Below, piece after piece: positions 1 to 9,809 of a stretch of DNA of 45,196 nucleotides. Each line of letters opens with the position of its first letter. Position 1 is the stretch's first letter. Source of the stretch: Singulisphaera sp. GP187 (GTDB lineage Bacteria > Chloroflexota > Chloroflexia > Chloroflexales > Roseiflexaceae); the NCBI GenBank assembly GCA_943328915.2, contig CALQBW020000007.1:1-45196 (forward strand), given 5' to 3'. The position numbers and the translations under genes are program-made. The notes beneath the pieces were generated by a model. The model did not search any database. It saw only the letters and a program-made list of their open reading frames with translations, and had not been told where the DNA came from.

Positions 1-158
1 GTGCCGAGGCTCTCGAATACGGTCTGAGCTTGTTTGAAGGCACCGTCGTCGCCGTCACCCATGACCGCTGGTTCTCACGGGGCTTTGATCGCTTTGTGGT
101 CTTTGGCCGCGATCAACGCGTCTACGAGAGTAGTGAGCCCGTGTGGGAAAAATGGTAG
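1..158 (+). CDS. ABC-F family ATPase, C-terminal end (partial)
   Basis: The reading frame is open from the window edge (first full codon at base 3) and stops with TAG at 156-158. The visible 51 residues hold the end of an ABC ATPase domain. They show 'LFEGTVVAVTHDRWF', where VTHDR carries the H-loop (switch) histidine, followed by the short strand and tail typical of ABC-F (Uup/EttA-like) proteins, ending in 'EPVWEKW'. ABC-F proteins are soluble, duplicated ATPases that act on the ribosome and have no membrane domain. The Walker motifs lie outside the window, so the subfamily cannot be assigned. An inverted repeat follows 15 bases after the stop. Confidence 0.75.
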   Translation, partial: AEALEYGLSLFEGTVVAVTHDRWFSRGFDRFVVFGRDQRVYESSEPVWEKW

Positions 159-173
159 ATTGTACGATACATC

Positions 174-205
174 AAACCCCCTCCACCGTACGGTGGCGGG
201 GGTTT
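174..205. terminator. Bidirectional intrinsic terminator between the ABC-F gene and rnpB
   Basis: The arm AAACCCCC (174-181) pairs with GGGGGTTT (198-205), and CCACCG (183-188) pairs with CGGTGG (191-196). The T residues after the G-rich arm are short on both strands. It sits just past the ABC-F stop on the plus strand and just past the rnpB 3' end on the minus strand, so it could end both transcripts. Confidence 0.6.
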
Positions 206-212
206 GGTTATT

Positions 213-650
213 GGTGGCTGATAGCGATACCCCCGATTTTGTAGTGGACCATCATCTCTCTCTGGCGATGAAGCCAGGCAATTCCTAGCGCGCTGGGTGT
301 TACCCAGGTTGCCGTCGTCGCGGCGATGCGAGTGAACGAGTTGGTACAAACGCCTTGCGGCTCCCATCTTGTGGCTCACCCCACGCACCTTGCTCCTCAA
401 CGGTCGGCGCAGTCACCTAGCCGGTGGTGTCACCAACACCGCTGGTGCGCTCTTACCGCACCCTTTCACCCCTCACCTGTGCCGTAAGGCCATCGGCGGG
501 TCTGCTCTCTGTTGTCGACTTGCGTCATAGTACCGTTACCAATCCTATGCCCCTGCTTACGGTTTCGCAGGGCGACTTGTCATGCCGAAGCATCACGAGG
601 AGTCGGGAAGTTCCTCTGGCCGAAGCCAGCGATGGTCTGCTATCAGCTGC
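213..650 (-). ncRNA. rnpB: RNase P RNA (class A)
   Basis: This is the catalytic RNA of ribonuclease P, which matures the 5' ends of tRNAs. Read on the minus strand, it carries the conserved blocks of bacterial type A RNase P RNA in the right order. The P3/P4-side segment 'GAGGAACTTCCCG' comes first, then 'ACAGAGAGCAGACC' and 'GCCGATGGCC', then 'GGGTGAAAGGGTGCGG' with 'TAAGAGCGCACC', and a 3' segment with 'GGTCCACTACAAAATCGGG'. The ends are fixed by a perfect 9-bp P1 helix: GCTGATAGC at 647-639 pairs with GCTATCAGC at 225-217. The segment corresponding to GAGGAAAGUCC deviates slightly (AACTTCC). Weak ORFs across this interval on both strands are shadows. Transcription appears to start from its own extended -10 element at 655-663, which would put the 5' end right at P1. 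Confidence 0.95.
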
Positions 651-654
651 CTGT

Positions 655-663
655 ATGATACCA
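655..663 (-). promoter_or_regulatory. Extended -10 promoter of rnpB
   Basis: On the minus strand the sequence is TGG-TATCAT. The predicted start, about 7 bases downstream, falls at about 648, immediately before the P1 helix of the RNase P RNA. No good -35 hexamer is visible. It lies between the aldolase stop codon (686) and the RNA. Confidence 0.6.
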
Positions 664-685
664 CGTGCCACTTGGGAATGAATGA

Positions 686-1456
686 TTACGGACGTAAACC
701 AGCCAACATGGCTTTGGCACCGTTCTGTAAAAAGCGTAAATCGCTGCCACACAGCATCATATTCATCCCTTTGGCATGCCAGCCTTTGAGAATGGCCGGG
801 TCACTGGCGTGGGTACCGGTGGTCACTCCATGGCGTTTGCCAGCCGCCACTACTTTATCCATTGCCGCTGTGACAATCGGGTCAATAGTGCTAGGGGCAC
901 CCAAGGCGATTGCCAAATCATATGGGCCGACTAACAACACATCGACGCCGGGCACGCTGGCGATGGCATCGAGGTTGGTGATGGCTTGCGCACGTTCGAT
1001 TTGGATGATGACGAGCGTTTCATTGTTCATATGACTGATGAGTTCGCGCGGAGGCACATCGCGGTAGTCGGTTGCGCCACGCACCGATGCCGCCCCGCGA
1101 TCGCCGCGAGGAGGGTATTTGATGTGGCGGATGGCTTCTTCGACTTGCGCGGCTGTATCAATGCGCGGAATCATCACGCCTTGGGCACCGGCATCAAGGA
1201 GACGGGCGATATCACCATAGCGCAAATCAGGGACACGGACAATTGGGGTAATCCCACACAGTCGTGTCGTACCGATTAAATCGGCTACCATGGGCAAGTC
1301 GTAGACGCCATGTTCGAGGTCAAAAAAGATACTGTCAAAGCCTGCATCCGCCAACAAATGCACATACGCCGGCGCGCGCATATCCATTGCGAGTGTGCCA
1401 GTGACCATCGCACCGGTGGCGATTTTTGCTTTGAGTGCGTTGAATGCAAGAGTCAT
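686..1456 (-). CDS. HpcH/HpaI-family aldolase
   Basis: The product is 256 residues, a normal length for class II pyruvate-dependent aldolases of the HpcH/HpaI (2,4-dihydroxyhept-2-ene-1,7-dioate aldolase-like) family. These enzymes cleave 4-hydroxy-2-oxo acids to pyruvate or oxaloacetate and an aldehyde, using a divalent metal. Visible family marks are 'FFDLEHG' (catalytic histidine region), 'PIVRVPD' (phosphate/carboxylate-binding arginine region), 'GAQGVMIPRIDT', and 'YPPRGDRG'. I chose the ATG at 1456 because it overlaps the stop of the upstream amidohydrolase as ATGA (1453-1456) and gives the usual N-terminus (MTLAFNALKAK); a longer in-frame start would extend into the upstream gene. It is the last gene of the AroM-containing operon. 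The true substrate is unknown; the operon suggests cleavage of an acid released by the amidohydrolase. Confidence 0.88.
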   Translation of the reverse strand: MTLAFNALKAKIATGAMVTGTLAMDMRAPAYVHLLADAGFDSIFFDLEHGVYDLPMVADLIGTTRLCGITPIVRVPDLRYGDIARLLDAGAQGVMIPRIDTAAQVEEAIRHIKYPPRGDRGAASVRGATDYRDVPPRELISHMNNETLVIIQIERAQAITNLDAIASVPGVDVLLVGPYDLAIALGAPSTIDPIVTAAMDKVVAAGKRHGVTTGTHASDPAILKGWHAKGMNMMLCGSDLRFLQNGAKAMLAGLRP

Positions 1457-2856
1457 AGGAAGGGCCTTTCTTGTTTGAGGGGAGTAGGAGCGACAAAACG
1501 CCCCCAACCGGGCAGACCTGTCACCTGGCCCTTGTGACTTACTTGTTTGCCACGGACAAACGTGCTGACGACAGCACCCCGCGTTTGGCGACCGTGCCAG
1601 AGCCGCGCGGTGACGCGCGATTTACTTTCCCACGTCGCGGTATCGATGCGCCCTTCGGCGGCAAGGTCTACCAGCATCAAGTCTGCGTCAGCACCGACGG
1701 CGATGACGCCTTTGCGGCCGGCCATCCCAAATATCGCCGCACTATTCGTGCTGAGCAGCGACACCATGCGCTCGAGGGTAATCCGACCGTAGGCGACGGC
1801 AGTGAGCATCAGCGGCACGAGGATTTCGATGCCGGGGGCACCTGGGGGAGCCGCCCACATGTTATTCCAACCCGGTTCTTTTTCGCTGGCCAAAAATGGC
1901 GAATGGTCGGTGCCGATGATGTCGACTTCCCCCCGGGCCACCCGCTCCCACATCGCTTCTACGAGGAATTCATCGCGGACGGGTGGGTTGGTTTTGGCAT
2001 ACGGGCCATAGGTCTCCAAATCAGCGTCCGTCAAAAACAAATAGGGTGGGCAGGTTTCGCAGGTGACTTTGATGCCAGCCGCCCGCGCTTGGGTAATCAA
2101 ATCGATGGAGTAGGGACTCGACACGTGCACCACATGCAACCAGGCATTGGCGGCGCGGGCCAGGGCGATTGATTGGGCCACACAGGCTTCTTCGACCACG
2201 GGGGGACGGGCCCGGCCATGACTGGTCGGTCCGTTGTCGCCGGCAGCTTTGAGGTGGGTTGCGAGGACGGCCAAAATATATTCGTCTTCGGCGTGAATTG
2301 CGGCCGGGCGGCCGGTTTTGGCGGTGACTTGGAGCACTCGATAAAACTCACCGGGGTCGGGGCAACACAGCCCAATGAATTCTTTTTCGCGCCCGGCTGG
2401 GACGGCGGTACGGAAGGTTTTGAACGAAATAATCCCGGCATTGGCAAGGGCAGGCAATTCGGCGATATTGTCGGCGGCAGCCCCACCGTACAAGGCAAAA
2501 TCGATATAGGCTTTGGGTTGGACGGCACTAATCCGGTCTGTCAGCGTTTGGGCATTGTGTACTGACGGGCTGGCGATGGGCATTTCGCAAATCATTGTTA
2601 TCCCCGAAACTGCAGCAGCCCGAGTTGCAGTGGCGAAGTCTTCGCGTTCGAGGCGGCCTGGATCGCGGACATGCACGTGGCTGTCGATGGCTCCCGGCAA
2701 TAAGTAGAGCCCGGTGGCATCGACCGTGGTGTGCGCAGGCGCAAAGTCTGCGCTCTGCCCCAACGCTACGATCTTCCCATCACGGACGGCGACATCGAGT
2801 TGGTGACGGCCATCGGCATTGACAACAGTGGCATTGCGGATGATGAGGTCAAGCAT
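1453..2856 (-). CDS. Cyclic amidohydrolase (dihydroorotase/allantoinase/hydantoinase-like)
   Basis: This 467-residue protein belongs to the amidohydrolase superfamily that opens cyclic amides such as dihydroorotate, allantoin and hydantoins in the cytoplasm. The N-terminal beta-sandwich strand 'IIRNATVVNADG' is followed by the first metal motif 'DSHVHVRDPG' (about residue 60). Further on are 'GITMICEMP', a lysine in 'ISFKTF' that could be the carbamylated metal bridge, histidines in 'AIHAED' and 'VHVSSP', and the late metal motif 'IGTDHSPF'. The order and length fit allantoinase or hydantoinase better than the short class II dihydroorotase. No pyrimidine biosynthesis gene is nearby, so a catabolic role is more likely. 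Its stop overlaps the aldolase start by four bases, implying translational coupling. A gap of 77 bases separates it from the upstream SDR gene. Confidence 0.88.
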   Translation of the reverse strand: MLDLIIRNATVVNADGRHQLDVAVRDGKIVALGQSADFAPAHTTVDATGLYLLPGAIDSHVHVRDPGRLEREDFATATRAAAVSGITMICEMPIASPSVHNAQTLTDRISAVQPKAYIDFALYGGAAADNIAELPALANAGIISFKTFRTAVPAGREKEFIGLCCPDPGEFYRVLQVTAKTGRPAAIHAEDEYILAVLATHLKAAGDNGPTSHGRARPPVVEEACVAQSIALARAANAWLHVVHVSSPYSIDLITQARAAGIKVTCETCPPYLFLTDADLETYGPYAKTNPPVRDEFLVEAMWERVARGEVDIIGTDHSPFLASEKEPGWNNMWAAPPGAPGIEILVPLMLTAVAYGRITLERMVSLLSTNSAAIFGMAGRKGVIAVGADADLMLVDLAAEGRIDTATWESKSRVTARLWHGRQTRGAVVSTFVRGKQVSHKGQVTGLPGWGRFVAPTPLKQERPFL

Positions 2857-2933
2857 AATGATTCTTTCACGAAGAGAAATAATTCCTGTAGCATCATCAC
2901 TAAGCGGTGGCTGTTACGGGAGTGAGGTGCGGT

Positions 2934-3725
2934 TTAAGGAAGTGCGTTTGAGGCTGCCCCGTCGATCAGGGTAGCAGTACCGCTCATGTATGAAGCAGCT
3001 TCTGACGCCAAAAAGACGATGAAATTTGCGAATTCGGCTGGTTCACCTAACCGTCCAATGGGGATTTGGCTCATTGAGGCTTGGCGTACTTGGTCGAGGC
3101 TGGTGTTGGAGCGGGTGGCTTGGGCGCGGTCGAGTTCTTCGATGCGCTCGGTGCCGATGCGCCCGGGTCCTACCACGTGCACGAGCACGTTGTGCTGGGC
3201 CACTTCTCGGGCTAATGATTTGGCCATGGCATTGACGCCAGCCCGCATCACATTTGACAAAATCAAGTTGGGGATGGGTTGGCGAATTGATGACGAGGCA
3301 ATGGTGAGCAAGCGCCCGTAGTTGGATTGCTTCATGTGGGGCAACGCAGCGCGACTGACCCACACAAAGCTCATCAAGTTTTGATTGAAGGCCGTCAACC
3401 ATTGCGTATCGTTGATGGCTTCGAATCCGCCAGGAGGAGGGCCGCCGGCATTGTGCAGGGCGATTTCGAGGCCGCCGTATTGTTCGACACAGGTGGCGAT
3501 GACTTTTTGGATGTCGGCTTCTGTGTTGACATCTGCAGCCACGCCGATGACATCTGCACCGGTTTCGGCGCGAATTTTGGCGGCGGCTTCGTCGATGCGG
3601 GCTTGGTCACGGCTAGCGATGACTAATTTGACCCCTTCTTGGGCCAAACCGAGGGCACAGGCATAGCCGAGGCCACGACTGGCTGCAAACACAACGGCAC
3701 GTTTGCCGGTTAATCCGAGTTTCAT
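2934..3725 (-). CDS. SDR-family oxidoreductase lacking the usual catalytic tyrosine
   Basis: This 263-residue short-chain dehydrogenase/reductase has the Rossmann cofactor motif near the N-terminus as 'AASRGLGYA' (about residues 14-22), an NNAG-equivalent 'LHNAGGPP', the catalytic serine region 'LLTIASSS', and a C-terminal 'SGTATLIDGA'. In the active site the canonical YxxxK is not present: the segment reads 'SNVMRAGVNAMAKSLARE', so the lysine remains while the tyrosine position looks like Asn or Met. A group of 3-oxoacyl-ACP-reductase-like SDRs shares this arrangement, so it need not be dead, but its chemistry is uncertain. The start ATG (3725) overlaps the stop of the upstream DapA-like gene as ATGA. 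It likely reduces or oxidises a hydroxy/keto intermediate of the same catabolic route. Confidence 0.85.
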   Translation of the reverse strand: MKLGLTGKRAVVFAASRGLGYACALGLAQEGVKLVIASRDQARIDEAAAKIRAETGADVIGVAADVNTEADIQKVIATCVEQYGGLEIALHNAGGPPPGGFEAINDTQWLTAFNQNLMSFVWVSRAALPHMKQSNYGRLLTIASSSIRQPIPNLILSNVMRAGVNAMAKSLAREVAQHNVLVHVVGPGRIGTERIEELDRAQATRSNTSLDQVRQASMSQIPIGRLGEPAEFANFIVFLASEAASYMSGTATLIDGAASNALP

Positions 3726-4642
3726 ACGTGAACTCCTTTGAAGTGCTGAATGAGGCCTAAACGCGTCACAATATCATGCAAATCGGCAATCACGTCAGCA
3801 GGCAACGGGTTCGACGGCGCACGCACATGGGCGTGGGCAATGGCACCGCGTTGCATGTAGATATATTTCCGGATTGCCAAATTGATGCCTGGTTGGTTTT
3901 CATAACGGATGAGGGGACAGGCCTGATAAAACGTCTGGGTGGCGCCGTTAACATCGCCGGCCGCCCATTGAGTACAAATTGACACCAAGATTTCGCTGAA
4001 ACCAAAGCCCGTCATACAGCCATCGACGCCGTGGCGTAGTTCTTCGAGGAGCATATTGGCACCCATACCCCCAAAAATCACCATGTCGGGGGCGGCGGCG
4101 CGCATGCGGGTAGTTTTGGCAGGAGTTGGTTCTTCTTCAAGCTTGAGGTAATTACAGCCTGGCACGTCGCGGGCTAGATTGGCCAAAAAATCAACACTCA
4201 TCAAGACACCGCTACTCGTGGGGTGGTCTTGCACCACCACGGGGATGGTGACGGCGTCGGCGACGCGCTGGTAGTGACTCCGCAAGGCGGCATCGTTGGG
4301 TTTGGCGAGGCGTGGTGGTGCCACCATCAAGGCATCGGCACCGAGTTCAGCGGCGCGCTTGCTCAACGCCACACAGCGGTCGGTAGCCACATGGCTGGTA
4401 CCGATACAGATTTTGACGCGGCCAGCGGCGGCAGTGATGACGTCATCGATGATGACATCACGCTCGGCATCTCCGAGTTTGTCGACTTCGCCCATCACGC
4501 CCAGCATGGTGATGCCTTGGACGCCGAGTCCGACTAGCATATCGACCATAGTGGCGAGGCTAGCTCGGTCGAGTTCACCCGTGGGGAGGAAGGGCGTGGG
4601 GGCAATGGTGTAAGTCCCGTGTAAAAACGGATGACGTGGCAT
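3722..4642 (-). CDS. Dihydrodipicolinate synthase (DapA/NanA) family aldolase or lyase
   Basis: This is a 306-residue (beta/alpha)8 protein of the class I aldolase DapA/NanA family. Visible marks are 'GTYTIAPTPF' at the start, 'GITMLGVMGE' (the GGTTGE-like substrate-carboxylate loop), 'VCIGT'-type strand 'VKICIGTSH', the Schiff-base lysine in 'NYLKLEEEPTP' (about residue 168), and 'IFGGMGANMLLE'. The usual YNxP tyrosine motif is replaced: 'PVVVQDHPTSSG' aligns Gln-Asp where Tyr-Asn would be. That argues against genuine lysine-pathway DapA. The operon points to a catabolic aldolase or dehydratase acting on a sugar acid or keto acid. The stop overlaps the SDR start (3722-3725). The gene lies 16 bases after the AroM-like gene. 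Confidence 0.85.
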   Translation of the reverse strand: MPRHPFLHGTYTIAPTPFLPTGELDRASLATMVDMLVGLGVQGITMLGVMGEVDKLGDAERDVIIDDVITAAAGRVKICIGTSHVATDRCVALSKRAAELGADALMVAPPRLAKPNDAALRSHYQRVADAVTIPVVVQDHPTSSGVLMSVDFLANLARDVPGCNYLKLEEEPTPAKTTRMRAAAPDMVIFGGMGANMLLEELRHGVDGCMTGFGFSEILVSICTQWAAGDVNGATQTFYQACPLIRYENQPGINLAIRKYIYMQRGAIAHAHVRAPSNPLPADVIADLHDIVTRLGLIQHFKGVHV

Positions 4643-4658
4643 GGCTACATCCTAATAA

Positions 4659-5312
4659 CTACATTTGATGGCGTAACATATCGGTAATGACTTTGCCCAA
4701 ATCGATTACGGGCAACGGGAGTAATTGTTCGAGCGTTTGGACTTTTTCGATGGGATGTCCCACATAATCGAGGATCAAACAATCGTTCTGCTGGTATATG
4801 AGTTGTTCGCGAATCCATGCGGCAAGTTCCACTGGAGGGAGCTGGGGATCGACGAGGACGGTGGGTTGGAAGCCACGCTGGAGCCATTTGCGATGGATTG
4901 GTGTGGCTTGGGTTTGATTGGGGCTGAGCACAGCGATCCGTTGAAATCCACGGATTTCGAGAATATTGGATACCATAGCCGTGGGGCGGTAGAGTGGTTT
5001 GTTACTGCGGAGCATATCAAATGGTCCAGCACACAACAACACGCTCATATTAACATCTTGTTTCTCAACCTCAGCGATGGCTTTTTGCAAGAGTGGTGCC
5101 AAAAATACTTCAGAGACTTCCACCAATGAGCCGTCTCGTAAACGAGTGGTGAGTAGGTATTCGGCAGTGGTGTCGTGGGGAATGTCTTGGGCTTGCACAA
5201 AATCGAGCGCGCCTGATTCGATATATTGGAAGAGCGAATTGGCTTTTTGCAACGGTTTGACCAAATCGGGGCGTGGCGATTGTCCAATGATAATGGCACC
5301 GATTCGTGGCAT
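4659..5312 (-). CDS. AroM family protein
   Basis: This 217-residue protein begins with the family signature 'IGAIIIGQSPRPDL' (residues 4-17). It continues with 'ESGALDF', 'LLCAGPF' (a cysteine in an Asp/Glu-racemase-like position) and 'AVLSPNQTQ', and ends in 'DCLILDYVGH' plus 'VIDLGKVITDML'. AroM is a family of unknown biochemical function named from an E. coli gene near aroL. Its fold resembles Asp/Glu/hydantoin racemases, and it is often found beside amidohydrolases and amino-acid or hydantoin catabolism genes; this association is family knowledge, not shown here. A good SD (AAGGAG) lies just before the ATG at 5312. It is the first gene of the five-gene operon. A role as a racemase-like enzyme feeding the cyclic amidohydrolase is inference. 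Confidence 0.85.
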   Translation of the reverse strand: MPRIGAIIIGQSPRPDLVKPLQKANSLFQYIESGALDFVQAQDIPHDTTAEYLLTTRLRDGSLVEVSEVFLAPLLQKAIAEVEKQDVNMSVLLCAGPFDMLRSNKPLYRPTAMVSNILEIRGFQRIAVLSPNQTQATPIHRKWLQRGFQPTVLVDPQLPPVELAAWIREQLIYQQNDCLILDYVGHPIEKVQTLEQLLPLPVIDLGKVITDMLRHQM

Positions 5313-5328
5313 GCGCTGATTCTCCTTG

Positions 5329-5369
5329 TGTGGGTGGTGTTGTGCTGTGGATAGATTGCTCCACCCACA
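5329..5369 (-). promoter_or_regulatory. Inverted repeat in the acs-aroM intergenic region
   Basis: TGTGGGTGG (5329-5337) and CCACCCACA (5361-5369) form perfect 9-base arms around a 23-base loop. The repeat sits between the acs stop and the SD of the AroM-like gene. No T-tract follows on the minus strand, so it does not look like an ordinary terminator. It could be an operator, an attenuator or a processing hairpin. Confidence 0.45.
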
Positions 5370-5384
5370 GCGAGAAACGAAATT

Positions 5385-7319
5385 TTAACCTTCGAGGGTC
5401 GAGATATCACCCAAATCTTGGCCAAGGGCTTGGGCTTTGAGGACACGGCGCATGATTTTGCCCGAGCGGGTTTTGGGCAATTGCGGGACAAAGGTGACTG
5501 CTTCGGGTTTGGTGATGGGGCCGAGTTCTTTGGCGACGTGGGTGCGTAATTCTTCGCCCAATTTATCGCTACTTTCATAGCCGTTGCGCAAAATCACGAA
5601 GCAGTGAATCCCGGTGCCTTTGATTTCGTGGGGCAAGCCGATGGCAGCGGCTTCGGCTACGGCAGGATGTGACACCAGCGCGCTTTCGATTTCAGCGGTA
5701 CCAAGGCGATAGCCCGACACCTTGATGACGTCGTCGATGCGGCCGATAATCCAGAAGTAGCCATCTTTGTCACGGCGGGCCGAGTCGCCGGCGCTATACA
5801 AGCCGACGGGCTCACTGTGCCAGTATTGGTTGGCATAGCGGTCGGGGTCGTGCAAAATGGTACGCATAATCGCTGGCCACGGGCGCTTGGCGACGAGCAG
5901 TCCATCTTCGTTGTCTGGCTTACTGTTACCGTGTTCGTCGACCACGTCCATCTCAATACCGAGGAACGGCTTAGTGCCAGAGCCGGGTTTGAGGGGGGTG
6001 GTGGGGTTGGGGGTAATCATGATTCCGCCGGTCTCGGTTTGCCACCACGTATCCATGATGGGACAGCGATTGCCACCGATGACGTCGTAGTACCAGCGCC
6101 AGGCTTCGGGGTTGATGGGTTCACCTACTGACCCGAGCAGGCGTAGGCTCGACAGGTCGTGGCGTTTGGGCCAAGCATCCCCAAAGCGCATCAAGCCGCG
6201 GATAGCGGTGGGTGCGGTATACAAAATACTGATTTTGTAGCGCTCAATCATCTGCCACCAGCGATTGGGGTAGGGGTAATTGGGGGCACCTTCGTAGATA
6301 AACGAGGTGGCGCCTTCTATTAACGGGGCATAGACGATATACGAGTGACCGGTAATCCAACCTGGGTCAGCGGCGCACCAGTAGATATCGTCATCCTTTA
6401 CATCGAGGGTAAAGTGGAACGACGATGAAATGCCTACCGAATAGCCACCGTGGGTATGCAACACCCCTTTGGGCTTACCGGTTGACCCCGAAGTGTAAAG
6501 AATAAACAACGGGTCTTCGGCATCGAGGGGCTCGGTGGCGCAGACTTCGCTGGCGATTGGTAACGTCATCAAATCATGCCACCAAAAGTCACGACCTACT
6601 TGCATATCGACGGCGTGTCCAGTTCGTTTGAGGACAATTGCCGTTTGAATCGTTGGTGATGATGCCATGGCATCGTCTGCGATTTTTTTGAGCTCGACGA
6701 TTTTGTTGCGCATATAGCCGCCGTCGGCGGTAATCAATACTTTGGAATGGGCATCGGCAATCCGGTCACGCAACGCTTCGTGAGAGAAACCACCATAAAT
6801 CACCGAATGGGCGGCGCCGATTTTGGCACAGGCCAGCATCGCAAAGGGTAATTCGGGCACACGGGGCAGATAAATCGATACGATGTCGCCTTTTTTGACC
6901 CCCATGGCTTTGAGCACGTTGGCGAGGCGACAGACTTCGCGATTGACGTCGGCATACGAAAAATTGCGCACCGTGCCGTCCTCGCCTTCCCAGATATAGG
7001 CGAGTTTATTACGGCGCCATGTATGCATATGGCGATCAATTGCGTTGTGGACGATGTTGGTTTGCCCGCCAGTGAACCACTTGAAAAATGGTTTGTTGCT
7101 GTCGTCAAAGACAGAAATGTAGGGCTTGTACCATTCGAGGCGTTGTGCCATTTCACCCCAAAATTCCTCCGAATGATCCAGGCTCCAACGGTGTAAATCA
7201 TCCCACGTGCTAAAGCCTTTTTTGAGCATATAGGCGGTTATGTTGGCTTGAGCAACGACGTCAGCCGTCGGATAATAAATATCTGGACTGGCATTGCTGG
7301 GGCGCGCATTTTCGGTCAT
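5385..7319 (-). CDS. acsA: Acetyl-CoA synthetase (AMP-forming)
   Basis: This 644-residue enzyme activates acetate with ATP and CoA to acetyl-CoA via acetyl-AMP in the cytosol. The ANL-superfamily marks are all visible: P-loop 'YTSGSTGKPKG' (about residue 265), the ACS-typical 'WWQTETGG' (A5 region), 'YSAGDSARRDKDGYFWIIGR' (A7-A8 hinge) and the C-terminal 'KTRSGKIMRR', whose last-domain lysine is the conserved acetylation site. Length fits bacterial Acs exactly. I set the start at 7319, where a GGGAGG SD sits 5 bases upstream; a longer in-frame ATG at 7340 would place that SD inside the gene. A near-consensus extended -10 is found 75 bases upstream. It may be partly cotranscribed with the AroM operon, 72 bases downstream. 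Confidence 0.97.
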   Translation of the reverse strand: MTENARPSNASPDIYYPTADVVAQANITAYMLKKGFSTWDDLHRWSLDHSEEFWGEMAQRLEWYKPYISVFDDSNKPFFKWFTGGQTNIVHNAIDRHMHTWRRNKLAYIWEGEDGTVRNFSYADVNREVCRLANVLKAMGVKKGDIVSIYLPRVPELPFAMLACAKIGAAHSVIYGGFSHEALRDRIADAHSKVLITADGGYMRNKIVELKKIADDAMASSPTIQTAIVLKRTGHAVDMQVGRDFWWHDLMTLPIASEVCATEPLDAEDPLFILYTSGSTGKPKGVLHTHGGYSVGISSSFHFTLDVKDDDIYWCAADPGWITGHSYIVYAPLIEGATSFIYEGAPNYPYPNRWWQMIERYKISILYTAPTAIRGLMRFGDAWPKRHDLSSLRLLGSVGEPINPEAWRWYYDVIGGNRCPIMDTWWQTETGGIMITPNPTTPLKPGSGTKPFLGIEMDVVDEHGNSKPDNEDGLLVAKRPWPAIMRTILHDPDRYANQYWHSEPVGLYSAGDSARRDKDGYFWIIGRIDDVIKVSGYRLGTAEIESALVSHPAVAEAAAIGLPHEIKGTGIHCFVILRNGYESSDKLGEELRTHVAKELGPITKPEAVTFVPQLPKTRSGKIMRRVLKAQALGQDLGDISTLEG

Positions 7320-7393
7320 ACAAACCTCCCTATCAAACATTCATCGTCTTGGTGGTATGTAGATATCCACGGAATGGGTAAATGTGTGGCTGT

Positions 7394-7402
7394 ATTATAG
7401 CA
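7394..7402 (-). promoter_or_regulatory. Extended -10 promoter of acsA
   Basis: The minus strand reads TGC-TATAAT, a consensus -10 with the TGn extension. The expected start is near 7387, giving a leader of about 68 bases before the acsA ATG. The -35 region is poor. Confidence 0.65.
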
Positions 7403-7436
7403 AACTCTCCTCTACTGAAATACATCATGTTGGCGA

Positions 7437-7476
7437 CAAAAAACTCCCCGATGCGCGAACAATGGCGCATCGGGGA
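7437..7476 (-). terminator. Intrinsic terminator of katG
   Basis: A perfect 13-bp stem, CTCCCCGATGCGC (7443-7455) with GCGCATCGGGGAG (7464-7476), and an 8-base loop are followed on the minus strand by a run of T (complement of A at 7438-7442). It starts 16 bases past the katG stop. Confidence 0.9.
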
Positions 7477-7492
7477 GGGCGTGAAGGGCTGT

Positions 7493-9676
<2,184 letters not shown>

Positions 9677-9714
9677 TCACGTAGTGGTGTCCTTTAGGTG
9701 GTCACCCAATTTTA

Positions 9715-9742
9715 GTTATACAACTTTTCAAATTTTAGTCAA
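9715..9742 (-). promoter_or_regulatory. Sigma70-like promoter of katG
   Basis: On the minus strand TTGACT (9742-9737) is followed after 16 bases by TATAAC (9720-9715). The 5' leader would be about 80 bases. The spacer is A/T rich (AAAATTTGAAAAGTTG). Confidence 0.7.
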
Positions 9743-9809
9743 GTAGAGATACTGCCGGCTGCGTCAGTCACCCACAGGTGCAAGGACGCTGCCTGCTGAG
9801 TCCCTGCAA

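Noticed and set aside
122-752. Several short open frames on both strands between the ABC-F end and the aldolase gene
   Set aside because: They overlap the RNase P RNA, whose conserved blocks and P1 helix explain the region fully.
1471-2172. A 233-codon plus-strand frame opposite the amidohydrolase gene
   Set aside because: It is antisense to a well-conserved gene and its translation has no recognisable domain; it is a shadow of codon bias.
2934-3725. Assigning the SDR as FabG (fatty acid synthesis)
   Set aside because: The catalytic tyrosine is absent and the gene is in a catabolic operon, away from acyl carrier protein or other fab genes.
3722-4642. Assigning the DapA-family gene as dapA of lysine biosynthesis
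   Set aside because: The YN motif is replaced and no other lysine gene is near.
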